A DNA stretch of 64,000 bases, taken from positions 1 through 64,000 of the IMG/VR virus record IMGVR_UViG_3300009161_000045; one strand, given 5' to 3'. Position numbers and translations under genes: made by a program. Below are positions 36,825 through 45,801 of this stretch, piece by piece. How positions within the stretch are numbered: the first letter of the stretch is position 1; every line of letters begins with the position of its first letter. Under the pieces are notes generated by a model that saw only the letters and a list, made by a program, of their open reading frames with translations, did no database searches and was not told where the DNA came from. Origin of the DNA: a virus.

Positions 36825-37331
36825 ATGTCAACATTACAACCTGTACAATATAAGTACACCAGCACCAAAGAATACATCGACGCATTTCCATGCGCCTATC
36901 GACAATGGAGAGCCGATAGTCATTGCAATATGAATCACGGTTATTCATTTAGTATGAAGTTTTACTTTGGAACCAACGAGTTAGATGTCCGTAATTGGGC
37001 GGCAGACTATGGAGGATTGAAGGAACTTAAAAAAATCCTCGAAGATCAATTTGATCATACTACATTGGTCGCTTACGATGATCCAGAACTCGAGTTCTAT
37101 AAAGAAATGGAACGCCGCAAGTTAGCCAAACTTACAATCCTACCAAGATTAGGTTGTGAGAGTCTGGCAGACATGCTGTACAAGTATGTAAATGGTGTTT
37201 ATATTCCAGACTACTGGGGTGAAGGTGAGAGTAAGCGTCTATGGTGCTATCGCGTAGAAGTTCGCGAGACACAGGCTAATATGGCTTTCCGTGAAGGACA
37301 TCGTGAGTGGAATGAGGATCTGTTTGAATGA
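36825..37331 (+). CDS. queD: QueD/6-pyruvoyl-tetrahydropterin synthase-like, 168 aa
   Basis: Family landmarks are the C-x3-HG segment CNMNHGYSFSMKFYFG near residue 30, DVRNWAADYGGLKELKKILE near 50 (V-x-D-[FY]-G-x-L-K) and DQFDHTTL near 70 (DH-x-x-L). The usual zinc triad H/H/H is altered: the AAH position reads CAY and HGH reads HGY. It may be divergent in metal use or no longer a true QueD. Extra C-terminal segment (IPDYWGEGESKRLWC). Pairs logically with FolE. Confidence 0.7.
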   Translation: MSTLQPVQYKYTSTKEYIDAFPCAYRQWRADSHCNMNHGYSFSMKFYFGTNELDVRNWAADYGGLKELKKILEDQFDHTTLVAYDDPELEFYKEMERRKLAKLTILPRLGCESLADMLYKYVNGVYIPDYWGEGESKRLWCYRVEVRETQANMAFREGHREWNEDLFE

Positions 37332-37600
37332 ACGATAAAGAAAAAGAAGTAATGGACATTCTTCAAGAGGAATGTGCCGAAGTGATCCAAGCGGTTAGTA
37401 AATGTAGCCGCTTTGGTATCGACAATTACAAACCCGGCAAACCCTTAACCAACAGAGAGCACCTTGAAGAAGAACTCGGTGACCTGTTGGCTATGGTTGA
37501 TATCATGCTGGAACAAGGCATTGTAAGTATGGCCAAGTTAGATGAAGCCAAAGCAAATAAAAAACACAAACTCAGGAAATGGTCTACCATTTATGACTAA
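37328..37600 (+). CDS. MazG-like nucleotide pyrophosphohydrolase, 90 aa
   Basis: [17 protein letters not shown] (E-E-x-x-E) at residues 12-28 and [18 protein letters not shown] near 45-62 (E-x-x-D) give the metal site. Compact single MazG domain. ATGA overlaps the QueD-like gene. Confidence 0.88.
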   Translation: MNDKEKEVMDILQEECAEVIQAVSKCSRFGIDNYKPGKPLTNREHLEEELGDLLAMVDIMLEQGIVSMAKLDEAKANKKHKLRKWSTIYD

Positions 37601-38522
37601 AAAAGTATTAGTAACAGGTGGGGCTGGTTTCTTAGGAAGCCATCTTTGTGATAGATTAGTAGCACAGGGTCATCATGTTCTATGTGTTGACAACTACTTT
37701 ACGGGTAGTAAGAAAAACATTGAACATCTGTTGGATCATAAGAACTTCGAAGTGATCCGACAAGACATTTGTATTCCACTATATGTCGAAGTAGATGAGA
37801 TTTACAATCTCGCTTGTCCAGCAAGTCCACAGCATTATCAGCACGATCCAATCCAAACAATGAAAACATCAGTTATTGGGGCTTTCAATATGCTGGGTTT
37901 GGCCAAACGTACCGGTGCTAAGATTCTACAGGCCAGTACAAGTGAGTGTTATGGTGATCCAACTGTGCATCCACAACCTGAAGAATATTGGGGTAACGTG
38001 AATCCTGTAGGAATACGTAGTTGTTACGATGAAGGTAAACGTGCTGCTGAAACATTGTTTATGGACTATCACCGTAAACATAATGTCGATACTCGAATCA
38101 TGCGTATCTTCAATACCTACGGTCCGAGGATGGCAGAAGGTGACGGCCGAGTAGTCAGTAACTTCATTGTGCAGGCTCTGCGTGGTGAAGATATCACCAT
38201 TTACGGTGACGGAAGTCAAACTCGCAGTTTCTGTTACTATGAAGATAACTTAGATGGTATGATGGCGCTAATGGCGAGTGATTATCATGACCCAGTTAAC
38301 ATCGGCAATCCTGATGAGTTTACCATAAAAGAACTGGCCGAAGCTGTAGTTTATATGATCAAAAGCCCCAGTAAAATCATATATTTGCCCTTGCCACAGG
38401 ATGATCCAAAACAAAGAAAACCCGATATCGCCAGAGCGAAAGAGATTTTAAATTGGGAACCCTCGGTACTGTTAGCAATTGGATTGGATAAAACGATTGA
38501 CTATTTCCGTGAAATCGTGTAA
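37593..38522 (+). CDS. UDP-glucuronate decarboxylase (UDP-xylose synthase), SDR, 309 aa
   Basis: Extended [16 protein letters not shown] motif at residues 9-18, [20 protein letters not shown] near 76, catalytic S-T-S then Y-x3-K in [13 protein letters not shown] near 150, [11 protein letters not shown] near 175. These match UXS closely. Converts UDP-glucuronate to UDP-xylose, the step after the UGD-type enzyme at 22909. Confidence 0.88.
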   Translation: MTKKVLVTGGAGFLGSHLCDRLVAQGHHVLCVDNYFTGSKKNIEHLLDHKNFEVIRQDICIPLYVEVDEIYNLACPASPQHYQHDPIQTMKTSVIGAFNMLGLAKRTGAKILQASTSECYGDPTVHPQPEEYWGNVNPVGIRSCYDEGKRAAETLFMDYHRKHNVDTRIMRIFNTYGPRMAEGDGRVVSNFIVQALRGEDITIYGDGSQTRSFCYYEDNLDGMMALMASDYHDPVNIGNPDEFTIKELAEAVVYMIKSPSKIIYLPLPQDDPKQRKPDIARAKEILNWEPSVLLAIGLDKTIDYFREIV

Positions 38523-38525
38523 AAT
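38497..38525 (+). promoter_or_regulatory. Sigma70-type promoter for a leaderless gene
   Basis: TTGACT (38497-38502), 17 bp, TAAAAT (38520-38525). The ATG at 38532 is 7 nt downstream. It overlaps the end of the SDR gene. Confidence 0.7.
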
Positions 38526-38531
38526 AATACT

Positions 38532-38648
38532 ATGAACTATACTATTCGCTGGCAACAATTTTATCACAATTGGCAACCTATTGAGTTACCGATTACTGAT
38601 TTTACTGAAGCATTGGCGGTTATTAACATGATTAAGGCAAAGAAATGA
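38532..38648 (+). CDS. Unknown protein, 38 aa, leaderless
   Basis: MNYTIRWQQFYHNWQPIELP...; no ribosome site. Its ATG-proximal promoter and ATGA coupling to 38645 suggest a small two-gene unit, in the manner of an antitoxin or regulator pair, but no partner toxin is recognised. Confidence 0.55.
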   Translation: MNYTIRWQQFYHNWQPIELPITDFTEALAVINMIKAKK

Positions 38649-38824
38649 CAACTACAGCAACATCCTGGACAGTTACATTAGAAGAAGCAGACGACGGTAG
38701 CGGCGACCTTGTCATGCCATTGCCCGAAGAGTTCTTAGCCATGCAAGGATGGAAAGAAGGCGATACGCTGGATTGGCAAGATAACGAAGACGGTTCATGG
38801 ACTCTATCGAAAGTTGAAAAATGA
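38645..38824 (+). CDS. AbrB/SpoVT-fold-like protein, 59 aa
   Basis: GDLVMPLPEEFLAMQGWKEG then DTLDWQDNEDGSWTLSK follows the swapped-hairpin AbrB pattern (LP-x-E-x-L-x-x-x-G-x-x-x-GD-x-L). Such proteins bind DNA or act as antitoxins; target unknown. Confidence 0.65.
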   Translation: MTTTATSWTVTLEEADDGSGDLVMPLPEEFLAMQGWKEGDTLDWQDNEDGSWTLSKVEK

Positions 38825-38864
38825 CTAATTCCACCGAGATGTGATCATTCCTTTTTTCCAACCT

Positions 38865-39623
38865 TTAAAGAATTTTATTTTTACATTGGTTACCGTGCCA
38901 TCTTTTATACATAGACGGACTTGCTAGTTTGTTACAGTGTCCGCATTTAATCTTAGGAATATTTTTCAATTTTTGTTTATGTTCTTCGGATAATTTTTTA
39001 CCTTTTAATTTTTCTGATATTGCTTTCTTATGATCTTCTGATTTTAATATCCCCTTATTGTAAGAATGCCCGGCATTTTTATTAGATATTAATTTTTTAG
39101 ATTCGTCTGAATGAGTCTTTCCAAACATAAAATTATTTTCACCCGAATTAGATTTAGAAATTTTTTGTTTATGGGCATCTGTTAACACTTTTCCAGAATT
39201 CCATGGTTGTTTTCCTAAGTGAGCATTAGACATTCTTTGTCTAGACTCAAGTGAATGAAATTTTCCATACATTGGATTCCCTGATCTGGACATAGCCATA
39301 GACTGTTCGTTTGCAAATATTTTCCTCGAGTTCTCATACAACTTTGATCTATATCTATTTTGATAAGGATTGTTAAGATTTGATAGCGCATTGAGCGCAA
39401 AAATCATCGATCTTTTATTTTTTCCAAAAGTAATTTTAGTTAATAATAGATGGCAAATAAAATGTTCTTTGGCAGTTAGGTCTACTAAATTTTCTTTATT
39501 GTTTGACCCTCCCATTGACCTTGGAATAATATGATGTGATTCAACATATCCGTCGATAACTCTTGACTTTGCCCTATATATGATGTTATAATAATATTTG
39601 AAATACTTATTTTCGACGAACAT
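38865..39623 (-). CDS. HNH-NUMOD3 homing endonuclease, 252 aa
   Basis: The N-terminal HNH (YVESHHIIPRSMGGSNNKEN, then LTAKEHFICHLLL) carries the catalytic HH and N-x8-H. Residues 115-225 hold about five NUMOD3-type repeats (MYGKFHSLESRQRMSNAHLG, FGKTHSDESKKLISNKNAG and others). The C terminus has a zinc finger (CGHCN ... H-x4-C). Same architecture as phage GIY/HNH free-standing homing genes. Opposite orientation to neighbours, late promoter on its strand. Confidence 0.9.
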   Translation of the reverse strand: MFVENKYFKYYYNIIYRAKSRVIDGYVESHHIIPRSMGGSNNKENLVDLTAKEHFICHLLLTKITFGKNKRSMIFALNALSNLNNPYQNRYRSKLYENSRKIFANEQSMAMSRSGNPMYGKFHSLESRQRMSNAHLGKQPWNSGKVLTDAHKQKISKSNSGENNFMFGKTHSDESKKLISNKNAGHSYNKGILKSEDHKKAISEKLKGKKLSEEHKQKLKNIPKIKCGHCNKLASPSMYKRWHGNQCKNKIL

Positions 39624-39643
39624 TGCAATCTCCCTGTGTGTTT

Positions 39644-39651
39644 ATTTATAC
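39644..39651 (-). promoter_or_regulatory. T4-type late promoter
   Basis: TATAAATA on the minus strand, 21 nt before the HNH gene's ATG; GGGAG lies between. Confidence 0.6.
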
Positions 39652-39676
39652 TAACGAAGTCCTACTTGTTTACAAA

Positions 39677-40696
39677 ATGACAATCAAAAAAATTGGGTTT
39701 GCTTGCAAAATTTCAGAATTTAATTCTAAAAATGAAGTAGTATCTATCCCAGAATATAATTCTAGAAGCACTACAGTCTCTTGGTTAAATAGACAGAGTA
39801 AAGATGTTGCTGAAACAAAATTGTGGGAATTAATGGAACACAATATTGAAGCGGCTAAAAAGGCGGTAGAATATGTTGGAAATTTGGAAAAAAGTCTTAG
39901 GTGTTTTCGCCTTAGTAGCGATATGCTGCCTGTTTATACCCAGTCTGATTGGAGTTATTTCTGGCGTAGGAATGATGTTCGCGACTATTGTGATCGCAAT
40001 CTTCTCGTTGTTGGGGATAGTGCTCGTAGCAATAATGTACGCCTTAGCTTTCATCCTGGGCAGTTCACTGTTCTTGCTTCTATTAATCCCGGTATTGTTG
40101 ACAGGTCTATAGATGAGTTCGAATATCACGCCGATCTCGCCCGCTGGATGGGTTTTGGAAAATCGTTCCAAGATTTCAAAATCAACGTCCACATATCGGG
40201 TAAAGAAGGCCCTGATGGTATCCGCCGCGCCTACAACCGACTTAGCACCGAAGCCCGTAATTGTATTACGATTGAAAACGAAGAGAACGCATGGGGATTA
40301 AATGATTGTCTTACACTTACTGATATCTTACCTATCGTCCTTGATGTCCATCATCATTGGATCAACTCGGGAGAATATATTTCCCCTAATGACCCGCGTG
40401 TTCAACAAGTTATTAATAGTTGGAGGGGTGTTCGCCCTACTATGCATTACAGTGTTAGCCGCGAAGATATACTCCCAGGCTTTTCCACTGTTGATCGCCC
40501 AGAGTTGGAGTTATTGCTAGAAGATGGATACAAAAAGCAGAAACTCAGAGCACATTCTGATTTCTACTGGAATACAGCAGTGAACGAATGGGCACTGAGC
40601 TTTTTGGATCGATTCGACATCATGGCAGAGAGTAAAGGCAAGAATTTAGCCAGCTTCGCATTGCACGAGCAGGCTAAACAATTAGGCCTTCTGTGA
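39677..40696 (+). CDS. uvdE: UV damage endonuclease UvdE, 339 aa
   Basis: TIM-barrel UVDE family: IGFACKISEF at the N terminus, RLSSDMLPVYT near 75, RLSFHPGQFTVLASINP near 120-136, NCITIENEENAWG near 200 and PIVLDVHHHW near 225 supply the metal-binding His/Glu/Asp. It nicks 5' to UV photoproducts. Start at MTIKKIG; upstream in-frame ATGs overlap the divergent HNH leader. Confidence 0.92.
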   Translation: MTIKKIGFACKISEFNSKNEVVSIPEYNSRSTTVSWLNRQSKDVAETKLWELMEHNIEAAKKAVEYVGNLEKSLRCFRLSSDMLPVYTQSDWSYFWRRNDVRDYCDRNLLVVGDSARSNNVRLSFHPGQFTVLASINPGIVDRSIDEFEYHADLARWMGFGKSFQDFKINVHISGKEGPDGIRRAYNRLSTEARNCITIENEENAWGLNDCLTLTDILPIVLDVHHHWINSGEYISPNDPRVQQVINSWRGVRPTMHYSVSREDILPGFSTVDRPELELLLEDGYKKQKLRAHSDFYWNTAVNEWALSFLDRFDIMAESKGKNLASFALHEQAKQLGLL

Positions 40697-41035
40697 TTTA
40701 GTTTTCTTTTCAGCTTTAACAACTGTTAATTTAGGAGCCTTGGCTTTTGCCGGGGCTTTTTCTTTAACAGGTTTTTCCGCAACTACTGCTACCTTAGGGG
40801 TACGTGGTTTACGTGGCTTCTTGGCAGGTTCCGCAACAACTTCAGGAGCAGTAACTGCTGGTGGAATAAATTCCAATGTAGTCATTCCCTGAGTTGGAGG
40901 AACATCATATGCATGAGACACTGGTGGTTCAACTTTATATGGTGCAGCAGGTGTAGTCACTGCATCTAATGGATGAGCAAAATTACGTTCACTTGCGGGT
41001 TTACCTACGAAAAACTCTTTGATTTTTTTAAACAT
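40682..41035 (-). CDS. Pro/Ala/Lys-rich protein, 117 aa
   Basis: MFKKIKEFFVGKPASERNF, then low-complexity sequence with KKPRKPRTPK and KAKAPK blocks like histone H1 tails. Good AAAGGAAATG ribosome region. Convergent 15-base overlap with UvdE. May bind DNA. Confidence 0.65.
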   Translation of the reverse strand: MFKKIKEFFVGKPASERNFAHPLDAVTTPAAPYKVEPPVSHAYDVPPTQGMTTLEFIPPAVTAPEVVAEPAKKPRKPRTPKVAVVAEKPVKEKAPAKAKAPKLTVVKAEKKTKSQKA

Positions 41036-41108
41036 GATTCATTTCCTTTAAGAATTAAATGTTACTATTATTTACCTCGGCTAAATATCTGACAATAAAA
41101 ATATATAT

Positions 41109-41318
41109 ATGATTGATCAAAATGACGAGGAAGTACACGATTATGATGACGAATTTGGACCCGGAGACTTTGGTTTTGTGATAGGACCAGATGGGGAATT
41201 AAAAAGTATGATGATTCCAGAGGATTTAATGGAAGATCCTCCAAAAAATATCAAAAGAATAATGAAAATATTTGGTATACGTGATCTTCAAGAGGTCACA
41301 ATTAAAACTCTGCACTAA
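41109..41318 (+). CDS. Acidic unknown protein, 69 aa
   Basis: MIDQNDEEVHDYDDEFGPGD..., acidic first half. It lies just before the fibre gene. A run of AT repeats precedes the ATG; no clear ribosome site. Confidence 0.6.
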   Translation: MIDQNDEEVHDYDDEFGPGDFGFVIGPDGELKSMMIPEDLMEDPPKNIKRIMKIFGIRDLQEVTIKTLH

Positions 41319-41337
41319 TTTCAAGTTAATATTTAAG

Positions 41338-41360
41338 TACCTAAATTAATAAATAAGGTA
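41338..41360 (+). promoter_or_regulatory. Late promoter in a hairpin loop
   Basis: AATAAATA (41348-41355) lies in the loop between TACCT (41338-41342) and AGGTA (41356-41360), upstream of the fibre gene. Confidence 0.6.
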
Positions 41361-41384
41361 TAGATTAACTATGGACACCAAATT

Positions 41385-44333
41385 ATGACCGTAAGAGCAC
41401 CCCTATCAGAAGTTTTAGCAGACCCAGGGCTAACCAATCCCACATTAGCAGACACACTTTTTATAGTCGCTCAGGGTGGGGTAGAGCAAAAACTTACTGC
41501 GACTCGTGCAGGTTTATTGTTGAGTAACACCGGTTATGTAGGAAGTCGAGGATATACTGGATTTACTGGCAGTTATGGATATACTGGAAGTCGAGGATAT
41601 ACTGGAAGTACCGGTTATGTAGGAAGTCGAGGATATGCCGGAAGTTATGGATATACTGGAAGTTATGGATACACTGGTTCAAGAAGTACAGCAACCGGAT
41701 ATACTGGTAGTTATGGTTATTCGGGTAGTAGGGGATTCAGTTATGCGGGTAGTAGAGGAATAACCGGATATGCCGGTAGTAAAGGTGATCAAGGACCTCC
41801 AGGAAATAGCGTTCCAAATCCATACTCTAATACAACAACAAATATTGCCGGAGGAATAGCTGGAAATATACCTATACAACGAGCTACCAGTTCAACAGCA
41901 TTTATATCAACTGGCTCTATAGGCAGTTTATTACAATATCAGGCAGGAAATACTGCCACCTGGGTTAGTACTTCTACTCTTAAAGTAGGAATTTCCGGAA
42001 AAAGTGATCAAATTTACGTAACAAGTCTTCCGGCTTCAGGAAGAACCGGAGATCAATACCTAATGCTATCGAATGGTGTTAGTGACTATTATGGGGCTGG
42101 AATACAATCAGACATAACATATAATGTTACTAATAAGGTATTAACTGTTCCATACGTATCTATAACAAGCACAGACGAATCATTGTCAACTATTACCGGT
42201 GCATTACAAGTTGTCGGCGGTGTTGGTATAGGTGGTTCTATAAATGTATTCAATACTGCTACAATATTTAATAATACCCCGTCTATATCTACAGTAACAG
42301 GTGCATTGATCGTAACAGGCGGGGGCGGGATCGGAGGTGATTTGTGGGTTGGTGGAATAATCCATGGGACAATATCAGGAAGTATTTCTTCAGCAAACGA
42401 TATTAATGGAGGAACCGCTGGACGATTATTATATCAAAGAGCAGTCAATGATACCGACTTTCTAAGTGCTGGAAACAGTGGACAAATATTAATTAGTGCA
42501 GGAGCATCGGCAAATGGGCCGACATGGACAAATACATCAAGCCTAAGAGTAGGATATGCTACAAATATCATAGGTGGTAGAGCAGGATATATGCCTTATC
42601 AATCCGCAGTTGATGCAACACGATTCCTTGCTATAGGTACAGCAGGATATGTATTAACTGTTAATGCTGCTGGAACCGCTCCGGAGTGGGCCGAAAATAC
42701 AGGTGGCGGTGGCGGTAGTGTAAATGTTGATACTGCTAACAATTTAGCAGGTGGACTTTCTGGCGTTATACCTTACCAACAACTTGCAGGCTTGACAGGA
42801 TTTACAGCACAAGGAAATATCGGTGATGTATTAACCAGTGGAGGTACTGGTGAGCCAACTTGGGCCGCTGCCAATAGTGTAATAACCGACTTCCAGGGCG
42901 GGGCAGCAGGTAGTTTAATTTACCAATCGGCAACTGATAACACGGCATTTTTAGATATCGGAACAGCGGATCAGGTATTGGTTGTGAATGCAGGTGCAAC
43001 TGCGCCTCAATGGAAAACATTAACAAGTTTAAATGCCGATTATGCAGGAACTGCTACAAATATAAAAAATGGATCAGCAAGTCAGATTCCTTACCAGGTA
43101 AGTGCAGGCTTAACTGCATTCTTTGGTCCAGGTACCAAAGGACAATTATTAGTTAGTGCTGGTACTACTTCAACTGGTCCTGTATTTACAAATACGGCCA
43201 GTATTATAGTCGGCTATTCTTCAAATATTGTAAATGGAACCATTGGGCAATTATTATATCAATCCAGCACCAGTACTACTGGTTTCGTTGGACCCGGCAC
43301 CACAGGACAGCTTTTAGTTAGTCAGGGATCAGCTGCACCACAATATAAAGGTGCATCAACTATAACAGTTGGATACGCAAGTAATTTAGCAGGCGGTGGT
43401 GTAGGACAAATACCTTATCAAAATGGAGTTGGAAGTACAAGATTCACCAACACCGGTACGACCGGGCAAATTCTAATGAGTGACGGAGTAAATGGCCCTT
43501 ATTGGATCAATACCTCAACTTTAAAGTCCAATAGTACCAATTATGCTGATATTGCTGGTTCTCTTACCAATTCGTTAACAATCGGTACAGGGTTATCAGG
43601 AAGTACAAGCAGTACATATAATGGATCTGCTGCAATTACAATTACCAATGCCGGTGTTACCAGTAATGTAGCAGGTACCGGCATTGGAGTAAATAGTTCA
43701 ACCGGTGCTGTTACTATTACAAACAATGGTGTTACCAGTATAATAGCAGGTACCGCTATTGGGGTAGATAGTTCAACAGGTGCGGTCACAATTACAAACA
43801 ATGGTGTAACCAGTGCAGTAGCAGGTACTGGAGTTGGTGTATCAGGATCGACCGGTGCGGTTACATTCAGCATTGGGCAAGCAGTCGGTACTGGAGATAA
43901 CGTACAATTTAATAGTTTAGGTGTTGGAACAGCAGGAAGCGGCACCACTGGTGAGATACGTGCTACTAATGAAATTACAGCTTACTATTCAGACCGTAGA
44001 CTCAAAGAAAATGTTAAAGTTATTAATAACGCAGTTGAAAAAGTATTAAAATTAAACGGCATTACCTATACACCAAACGATCTTGCCGAATCATATGGAT
44101 ATGATAAAACTAAAAAATTAGTTGGACTATTTGCCGATGAAGTTGAAGCAGTTTTACCAGAAGCAACACGCCCTGCACCATTTGATACTGATGAGAATGG
44201 AAATAGTAAATCTGGTGAAAATTATAAAACTATTCAATATGAAAAACTTGTTCCATTGTTAATTGAGGCAATAAAAGAATTGTCCAACGAAATTAATAAT
44301 TTAAAAAATAAAGCCGGTAATCGTATCCTATAA
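41385..44333 (+). CDS. Tail fibre/adhesin with collagen-like repeats and S74 chaperone, 982 aa
   Basis: Residues 1-50 may be the virion-attachment part. Residues about 51-145 are G-Y-T-G-S/G-S-R-G repeats, collagen-like. Residues 150-850 are a long beta-rich region with repeated A-G-x-I-P-Y-Q-x and G-T-x-G-Q-[IL]-L-x-S-x-G units. From residue 868 SDRRLKENVKVINNAVEKVL begins the intramolecular chaperone (peptidase S74), whose Ser-Asp self-cleaves after trimerisation; a coiled coil ends the protein. Receptor-binding role likely. Confidence 0.88.
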   Translation: MTVRAPLSEVLADPGLTNPTLADTLFIVAQGGVEQKLTATRAGLLLSNTGYVGSRGYTGFTGSYGYTGSRGYTGSTGYVGSRGYAGSYGYTGSYGYTGSRSTATGYTGSYGYSGSRGFSYAGSRGITGYAGSKGDQGPPGNSVPNPYSNTTTNIAGGIAGNIPIQRATSSTAFISTGSIGSLLQYQAGNTATWVSTSTLKVGISGKSDQIYVTSLPASGRTGDQYLMLSNGVSDYYGAGIQSDITYNVTNKVLTVPYVSITSTDESLSTITGALQVVGGVGIGGSINVFNTATIFNNTPSISTVTGALIVTGGGGIGGDLWVGGIIHGTISGSISSANDINGGTAGRLLYQRAVNDTDFLSAGNSGQILISAGASANGPTWTNTSSLRVGYATNIIGGRAGYMPYQSAVDATRFLAIGTAGYVLTVNAAGTAPEWAENTGGGGGSVNVDTANNLAGGLSGVIPYQQLAGLTGFTAQGNIGDVLTSGGTGEPTWAAANSVITDFQGGAAGSLIYQSATDNTAFLDIGTADQVLVVNAGATAPQWKTLTSLNADYAGTATNIKNGSASQIPYQVSAGLTAFFGPGTKGQLLVSAGTTSTGPVFTNTASIIVGYSSNIVNGTIGQLLYQSSTSTTGFVGPGTTGQLLVSQGSAAPQYKGASTITVGYASNLAGGGVGQIPYQNGVGSTRFTNTGTTGQILMSDGVNGPYWINTSTLKSNSTNYADIAGSLTNSLTIGTGLSGSTSSTYNGSAAITITNAGVTSNVAGTGIGVNSSTGAVTITNNGVTSIIAGTAIGVDSSTGAVTITNNGVTSAVAGTGVGVSGSTGAVTFSIGQAVGTGDNVQFNSLGVGTAGSGTTGEIRATNEITAYYSDRRLKENVKVINNAVEKVLKLNGITYTPNDLAESYGYDKTKKLVGLFADEVEAVLPEATRPAPFDTDENGNSKSGENYKTIQYEKLVPLLIEAIKELSNEINNLKNKAGNRIL

Positions 44334-44350
44334 ATAATATAAACAACCGG
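44314..44350 (+). promoter_or_regulatory. Late promoter in an RBS-masking hairpin
   Basis: TATAAATA (44329-44336), exact T4 consensus, lies between CCGGT (44314-44318) and ACCGG (44346-44350); the right arm contains the GG of the GGAG site for 44360. Confidence 0.65.
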
Positions 44351-44359
44351 AGTTAAACC

Positions 44360-44692
44360 GTGTCAAGCACAATAACAAATTATAGTAATTTAATCGATGT
44401 AAATTTTCCTGTACCAGGGGCAGATAATGATACTCAAGGATTTAGGACCAATTTTATTGAGATCCAAGAAGCATTAAAAGTTGCCAGTAACGAGATAACT
44501 GCTCTACAATTGGCTAATAGTAATCCTTCTAACGTCAAGCTGAATAGTTATTCAGCAACAGAACTTAGTAATTTAGGAACCAACCTCGATGATGGTACTA
44601 TGGTGTTTTTAGCCAGTGGGTATAATAGACCCGCATATTTCCATTCCGGTACATGGTATATAACTACCGGAACTGCTATTTCTCTTACATAA
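44360..44692 (+). CDS. Small virion-type protein, 110 aa
   Basis: GTG start behind CCGGAG. DTQGFRTNFIEIQEALKVA recalls the N-terminal helix of baseplate/fibre-type proteins (compare ALVKTNENFDEVY at 63113). Late promoter and place after the fibre support a structural role. Confidence 0.65.
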   Translation: MSSTITNYSNLIDVNFPVPGADNDTQGFRTNFIEIQEALKVASNEITALQLANSNPSNVKLNSYSATELSNLGTNLDDGTMVFLASGYNRPAYFHSGTWYITTGTAISLT

Positions 44693-44938
44693 ATGTTTCA
44701 TCCATTGCTTCCGGATTTGTCAACATTAAAAGACGAAGACGTAGACAAAAAAATAACCGAATTAATGCAGAAATATTTCCAAGCATCGAGATCCGGACAG
44801 AGCGGTGTGATGCAACAAATCTCCGTTATTTTGGAATCTTATAAAAACGAACAATATGCCAGGCAAAAAAGAGCCAGCGAGAAATTGATGCAGAATAGAA
44901 ATCAAGATCTGGACAGTTTTATCAATGTAGATCGTTGA
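44693..44938 (+). CDS. Conserved small phage protein, 81 aa
   Basis: MFHPLLPDLSTLKDEDVDKK ... ELMQKYFQASRSGQ ... EQYARQKRASEKL. I recognise this pattern from T4-like marine phages, where its role is unknown. Starts at the codon after 44360's stop. Confidence 0.7.
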   Translation: MFHPLLPDLSTLKDEDVDKKITELMQKYFQASRSGQSGVMQQISVILESYKNEQYARQKRASEKLMQNRNQDLDSFINVDR

Positions 44939-44963
44939 CATCTTAGAAAAGATAGTATAAACT
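44935..44963 (+). promoter_or_regulatory. Sigma70-type promoter for a leaderless gene
   Basis: TTGACA (44935-44940), 17 bp, TAAACT (44958-44963; TATAAA overlaps at shorter spacing). ATG at 44970. Confidence 0.65.
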
Positions 44964-44969
44964 ACTAAG

Positions 44970-45488
44970 ATGAATATTGATAAATTTGGTGCTGTATTTG
45001 TGTCTGCTGAGGAAATGTTTGATAGCATTTATTCAGGTAAGATCAAAACATTCGATAATATCTACTTAGATAAAACAACCGTAAATCAATTTAATTCGGC
45101 AAAAAATACCAACAGAGATAAATTTGATTCTTTCAAAGAACAAGATCCTAATGATATATCGTTAGAGAAATTTGATACCAATTTACAAAACAATTGGTTT
45201 ATGCCCGAGAAATATAAGAGTTTTGATATCAAAGGGTGGTGTTTAGATTGCTGTACAACACCTACACAAATTGCCCGGGTAAATGAAGAATTAGAATTAT
45301 TTGCCCAATATGATATGATCGACCTGTTGTGTTATCTTAAATACTTGGTAGATACAATGAGAGAGCACAATATAGTATGGGGAGTAGGTCGTGGTAGTAG
45401 CGTAGCCAGTTATTGCTTATACTTGTTAGGTGTTCATAAAATAGACAGTATTAAATACGATCTCGATATTCGAGAATTCTTAAAATAA
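44970..45488 (+). CDS. DNA polymerase III alpha-like fragment, 172 aa
   Basis: The last 50 residues (MREHNIVWGVGRGSSVASYC ... DSIKYDLDIREFL) match the G-x-GRGS palm segment of bacterial DnaE/PolC, but the frame ends before the catalytic PDFDIDF. The first 120 residues have no DnaE likeness. It cannot be a polymerase; a stand-alone nucleotide- or partner-binding role, or a decoy, is possible. Leaderless start. Confidence 0.7.
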   Translation: MNIDKFGAVFVSAEEMFDSIYSGKIKTFDNIYLDKTTVNQFNSAKNTNRDKFDSFKEQDPNDISLEKFDTNLQNNWFMPEKYKSFDIKGWCLDCCTTPTQIARVNEELELFAQYDMIDLLCYLKYLVDTMREHNIVWGVGRGSSVASYCLYLLGVHKIDSIKYDLDIREFLK

Positions 45489-45498
45489 GGAGAATTAA

Positions 45499-45801
45499 AT
45501 GGGAATTATACATAGAACCATGCAAGGAAAAGTAGTTGACATGGAAAAATTAATGAGCCAACATGAGCTCATGCCAGCCATCGGTAACGTAAAAGTAAAT
45601 GCCAGAGGCGACGAATTAGGACCCGGCGGTAAAATTATTAAAAAGCGCGAGGATATCATGGCCGAATATTACGAAAGTAATCCTAAAGCCGTTCCTGAAA
45701 ACTCTCGCCCTGTACAGGCAAAACCTCCAAGAGAAGCTCCTGTACAACAAGAGGCAGTGACTCCTACCAGAAAAACAAAGGCCAATACTGATGAAAGTTA
45801 A
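45499..45801 (+). CDS. Conserved phage protein, 100 aa
   Basis: VKVNARGDELGPGGKIIKKR near residues 31-50 is a pattern seen in T4-like cyanophage proteins of unknown role. Pro/Lys-rich C terminus. AAGGAG site. Overlaps the co-chaperonin gene by 11 bases. Confidence 0.7.
   Translation: MGIIHRTMQGKVVDMEKLMSQHELMPAIGNVKVNARGDELGPGGKIIKKREDIMAEYYESNPKAVPENSRPVQAKPPREAPVQQEAVTPTRKTKANTDES

Noticed and set aside
39830-40520. Hydrophobic frames overlapping uvdE (both strands)
   Set aside because: The UvdE frame carries all catalytic motifs; the alternatives lack ribosome sites.
44970-45488. Active DNA polymerase III
   Set aside because: The protein ends before the catalytic aspartates and is far too short.
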